DNA from: Fusobacterium nucleatum_L
Lineage (GTDB): Bacteria; Fusobacteriota; Fusobacteriia; Fusobacteriales; Fusobacteriaceae
NCBI RefSeq assembly: GCF_050231725.1
Contig: NZ_CP077172.1
Location: forward strand, 1,240,001 to 1,304,000
Direction: 5' to 3'
DNA: 64,000 bases
In this document: piece by piece, positions 61,463 to 64,000 of the stretch
Layout: each line of letters begins with the position of its first letter
Numbering within the stretch: the stretch's first letter is position 1
Translations under genes and position numbers: made by a program
The notes under the pieces: generated by a model
Databases searched by the model: none
What the model saw: the letters and a program-made list of their open reading frames with translations, nothing else
What the model was told of the DNA's origin: nothing

Positions 61463-62050
61463 ATGAGAAAAAAATTGGAAATATTGAATAAAATTTATGA
61501 TCTTCGTTATAAATCAGGAAAAGTACATTTATTTTACAGTATCAATAAATTGATTGGAAGATTTGGAAATATCATAAGTCTTGATAAAATATATGTGAGT
61601 AAAGAATACCTTTCTTACTTATCAGAAAAATTATTTAAAGATAAGAATAGATTGATAAGTTTTTTTGGTGGAAATAATAAATTTGTAAGACTTAGTTTAG
61701 TTCAAGAGTTTATGCAAGATTTTGGTAGAGATATTGCTCAAGATATAAAAGACGACTTTATGGAGTTGAAACAATATAATTCTTCTATATTTAAAGTAAC
61801 TAAGGAAAGAATGTTAGCTCTAAAAGAAATTGAAAATGAGGATATAAAAGACGAAGATGTGGTTTTAATTCAATCTTATTTAGAAAATTGGAAAAAGTTA
61901 CAGGATAAAATAAAACACTTTATTCCAGAAGAATTTTATAGTCAAAAAAATAATTATTTATATACTTGTTTATTATCTTATGTGAAGTTTTTTGAGAAAT
62001 TAAACTCAGATTATGAAATTGGAGTAAAATATTTACAAACAATAAATTAA
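61463..62050 (+). CDS. Hypothetical protein
   Basis: A 195-residue soluble protein that I do not recognise. It looks largely helical, Lys- and Glu-rich, with no signal peptide, membrane helix or obvious catalytic motif. A short basic N-terminus precedes LRYKSGKVHLFYSINKLIGR. It begins 23 bases after mgtE behind AAAGGTTAAGAAAG and ends 9 bases before a terminator, so it probably shares the mgtE transcript. Codon use is like its neighbours. Confidence 0.7.
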   Translation: MRKKLEILNKIYDLRYKSGKVHLFYSINKLIGRFGNIISLDKIYVSKEYLSYLSEKLFKDKNRLISFFGGNNKFVRLSLVQEFMQDFGRDIAQDIKDDFMELKQYNSSIFKVTKERMLALKEIENEDIKDEDVVLIQSYLENWKKLQDKIKHFIPEEFYSQKNNYLYTCLLSYVKFFEKLNSDYEIGVKYLQTIN

Positions 62051-62059
62051 AATTATAAA

Positions 62060-62098
62060 AAGATACTAAATCTTGAATAAGGTTAGTATCTTATTTTT
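62060..62098 (+). terminator. Terminator after the mgtE operon
   Basis: AAGATACTAA (62060-62069) pairs exactly with TTAGTATCTT (62083-62092), followed by a T-rich run. Confidence 0.85.
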
Positions 62099-62188
62099 AT
62101 ATTCTGAAGTTAAAAAAATAAAATTTTGAATTAATAAAATTAAATAACTAATCTATAAAAATTATGGTAAAATTTAATTGGTGATATT

Positions 62189-63511
62189 ATGTTTAAGAAA
62201 GAAATTTTAAAAACAATATTTAAATATGCCATCCCAAATGTTATTTCAATGTGGATATTTACACTTTATACTATGATAGATGGAGTATTTATAAGTAGAT
62301 TTGTTGGTTCAACTGCCTTAGCAGGAGTGAATTTATCTCTACCACTTATAAATTTTATTTTTTCAATTTCTATAATGATTGGGGTTGGTAGTTCCACTCT
62401 GATTGCAATAAAATTTGGAGAAAATAAATATGATGATGGAAATAGGATTTTTACTCTTGCCACCTTTTTAAATTTATTTTTAGGTATATTTATTTCAGCT
62501 ATGATACTTTTTAATATTGACATAGTTATAAATATTTTAGGGGCTGATAAAAGTCAAGATGTGTATAAATATGTGAAAGAATATCTCACAATTATAGTTT
62601 GTTTCAGTGTTTTCTATATGTCAGGTTATGCTTTTGAAATATATATAAAAATTGATGGTAAGCCAGGTTATCCTGCTGTTTGTGTTTTAGTTGGAGGATT
62701 AACAAATTTATTATTGGACTATATTTTTGTTGTTATTTTTCATTATGGGGTAACAGGGGCAGCAATAGCAACAGGTATATCCCAAATAACAAGTTGTACT
62801 ATGCTTTTATTTTATATTATTTTAAAAACTAAATATATAAAATTTAAGAAATTAACAAAAATTAGTTTAAAAAAAATATCTAAAATCTTTAAAACAGGAT
62901 TTTCAGAATTTTTAACAGAAATATCATCGGGAATTTTAATACTTATTTATAATCTTGTAATATTAAGAAAATTAGGAGTGCTGGGAGTTTCAATTTTTGG
63001 GACAATTAGCTATATAACTTCATTTATAACAATGACTATGATAGGTTTTAGCCAAGGAATACAACCTGTAATAAGTTATTATTTAGGTAAGAAAAAATAT
63101 AAAAATTTAAAAGACATTCTAAAAATATCCATTATATCTTTAGGCTTTTTAGGAGTTTTTTGTTTTATATTTGTTAGTTTATTTTCAGAATATATTGGAA
63201 AAATATTTTTTAAAGAGCAAGATATGATTTTGTATGTAAAGAGAGTTTTAAAAATATATAGTTTATCATATATAGTGATTGGAATGAATATCTTTGTTTC
63301 TGCATATTTCACTGCAATAAAGAAAGTTATTTATTCAGCATTTATAACATTTCCAAGAGGTATACTATTCAATAGTATTTTACTACTAATTTTACCAAAT
63401 ATCTTTGGGAATAATGTAATATGGATAATCAGTTTTTTAAGTGAACTATTGACTATTTTTATTTGTGCATATTTGTTAAATAAAATAAAAAGAGAAGGAA
63501 TTTTGAATTGA
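62189..63511 (+). CDS. MATE-family efflux transporter
   Basis: A 440-residue membrane protein with 12 predicted helices in two homologous halves; the first half begins FKYAIPNVISMWIFTLYTMIDGVFISRFVG, and PGYPAVCVLVGGLTNLLLDYIF is a typical MATE segment (given here in parts of the same region). MATE proteins export cationic drugs or metabolites by sodium or proton antiport; the substrate is unknown. The next gene starts one base after its stop, so they are co-transcribed. Confidence 0.9.
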   Translation: MFKKEILKTIFKYAIPNVISMWIFTLYTMIDGVFISRFVGSTALAGVNLSLPLINFIFSISIMIGVGSSTLIAIKFGENKYDDGNRIFTLATFLNLFLGIFISAMILFNIDIVINILGADKSQDVYKYVKEYLTIIVCFSVFYMSGYAFEIYIKIDGKPGYPAVCVLVGGLTNLLLDYIFVVIFHYGVTGAAIATGISQITSCTMLLFYIILKTKYIKFKKLTKISLKKISKIFKTGFSEFLTEISSGILILIYNLVILRKLGVLGVSIFGTISYITSFITMTMIGFSQGIQPVISYYLGKKKYKNLKDILKISIISLGFLGVFCFIFVSLFSEYIGKIFFKEQDMILYVKRVLKIYSLSYIVIGMNIFVSAYFTAIKKVIYSAFITFPRGILFNSILLLILPNIFGNNVIWIISFLSELLTIFICAYLLNKIKREGILN

Positions 63512-63512
63512 T

Positions 63513-64000
63513 ATGAAAAAAAGAAATTTAAAAGGAAGTGTAGTTTTAAATCCAGTTCCAGCTGTATTAGTAACTTGTAAGAATTTAGAAGGGAAAGATA
63601 ATGTTTTTACTGTTGCTTGGGTAGGGACAATTTGCTCAAAACCACCAATGTTATCTATTTCTATAAGACCTGAAAGGTTATCTTATGACTATATAAAAGA
63701 AACTATGGAATTTGTAATAAATTTACCTACTAGAAAGCAAACTAAAGAAGTTGATTTTTGTGGTGTTCGTTCAGGTAGACAAATAGATAAAATAAAAGAA
63801 TGTGGCTTTACTTTACAAGAAGGAGAGAAAGTAAAATCTTCATATATAAAAGAATGCCCTATCAATATAGAATGTAAAGTTAAAGATATTCTTAAACTGG
63901 GAAGCCATGATATGTTTATAGCAGATGTTTTATGCTCCCATATCGATGAAGACTTATTTGATGAAAAAGATAAAATTCATTTTGAAAAAGCTAATTTAAT
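63513..64000 (+). CDS. Flavin reductase family protein (partial, runs off the window)
   Basis: The frame from ATG 63513 is open to the window edge (162 codons). It begins KKRNLKGSVVLNPVPAVLVT and contains FTVAWVGTICSKPPMLSISI and FVINLPTRKQTKEVDFCGV, the FMN-binding split-barrel pattern of flavin reductase-like/flavoredoxin proteins. It likely binds FMN and transfers electrons from NAD(P)H or an iron-sulfur partner. The C-terminus is missing. It is coupled to the MATE gene with a one-base gap. Confidence 0.85.
   Translation, partial: MKKRNLKGSVVLNPVPAVLVTCKNLEGKDNVFTVAWVGTICSKPPMLSISIRPERLSYDYIKETMEFVINLPTRKQTKEVDFCGVRSGRQIDKIKECGFTLQEGEKVKSSYIKECPINIECKVKDILKLGSHDMFIADVLCSHIDEDLFDEKDKIHFEKANL

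Overview
The window is AT-rich, densely packed bacterial DNA that I read as a chromosomal segment of the Fusobacterium nucleatum group. The evidence is gene content: a RadD-type giant autotransporter behind a FadA-family gene and two small lipoprotein genes, a CbpF-like trimeric autotransporter, MORN2/YwqK-type secreted repeat proteins in tandem, and an FMN-riboswitch-controlled ImpX-type transporter. Names taken from F. nucleatum come from memory, not from a search.

Layout. 1-400: the 3' end of an EF-G gene. 420-1900: an ISL3-like insertion sequence whose transposase is broken by a frameshift. 1960-13995: the rad operon (FadA-like, lipoprotein, FAD-I-like lipoprotein, RadD) with a promoter and a perfect 37-bp palindrome upstream. 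14084-14764: mazE with a mazF pseudogene (in-frame stop). 14770-19921 (minus): a five-gene nickel/peptide ABC transporter. 20170-22046 (minus): a two-gene ATPase plus HNH module resembling Septu (PtuAB) phage defence. 22103-27556 (plus): murA-rlmB-sigH-like-leuS-small membrane protein. 27598-34150 (minus): four tandem MORN2/YwqK paralogues downstream of metA. 34371-38308 (minus): riboflavin operon ribH-ribD-ribE-ribBA with promoter, FMN riboswitch and terminator. 38367-43272 (plus): nikABCDE. 43335-44932 (minus): CbpF-like adhesin. 45008-46201 (minus): impX-like transporter under a second, almost identical FMN riboswitch. 46334-47506 (plus): MFS transporter. 47588 to the end (plus): a long housekeeping run (mreC, LolA-like, recO, PTS IIA, nrdR, fmt, folD, ACT protein, CNNM/CorC family, DUF502, TPR lipoprotein, apt, rel, tgt, mgtE, unknown, MATE, flavin reductase).

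How it fits together. The surface and host-interaction genes (rad operon, MORN2 cluster, CbpF) are interleaved with ordinary metabolism. Riboflavin synthesis and predicted riboflavin uptake carry duplicated promoter-riboswitch-terminator cassettes, so both should switch off together when FMN is high. Two NikABCDE-type importers lie within 20 kb of each other. Three intergenic palindromic elements (36.3, 53.1 and 59.9 kb) share similar left ends; two of them share the whole body and differ by substitutions that keep the stems paired, which suggests a structured interspersed repeat. No tRNA, rRNA or CRISPR array was recognised.
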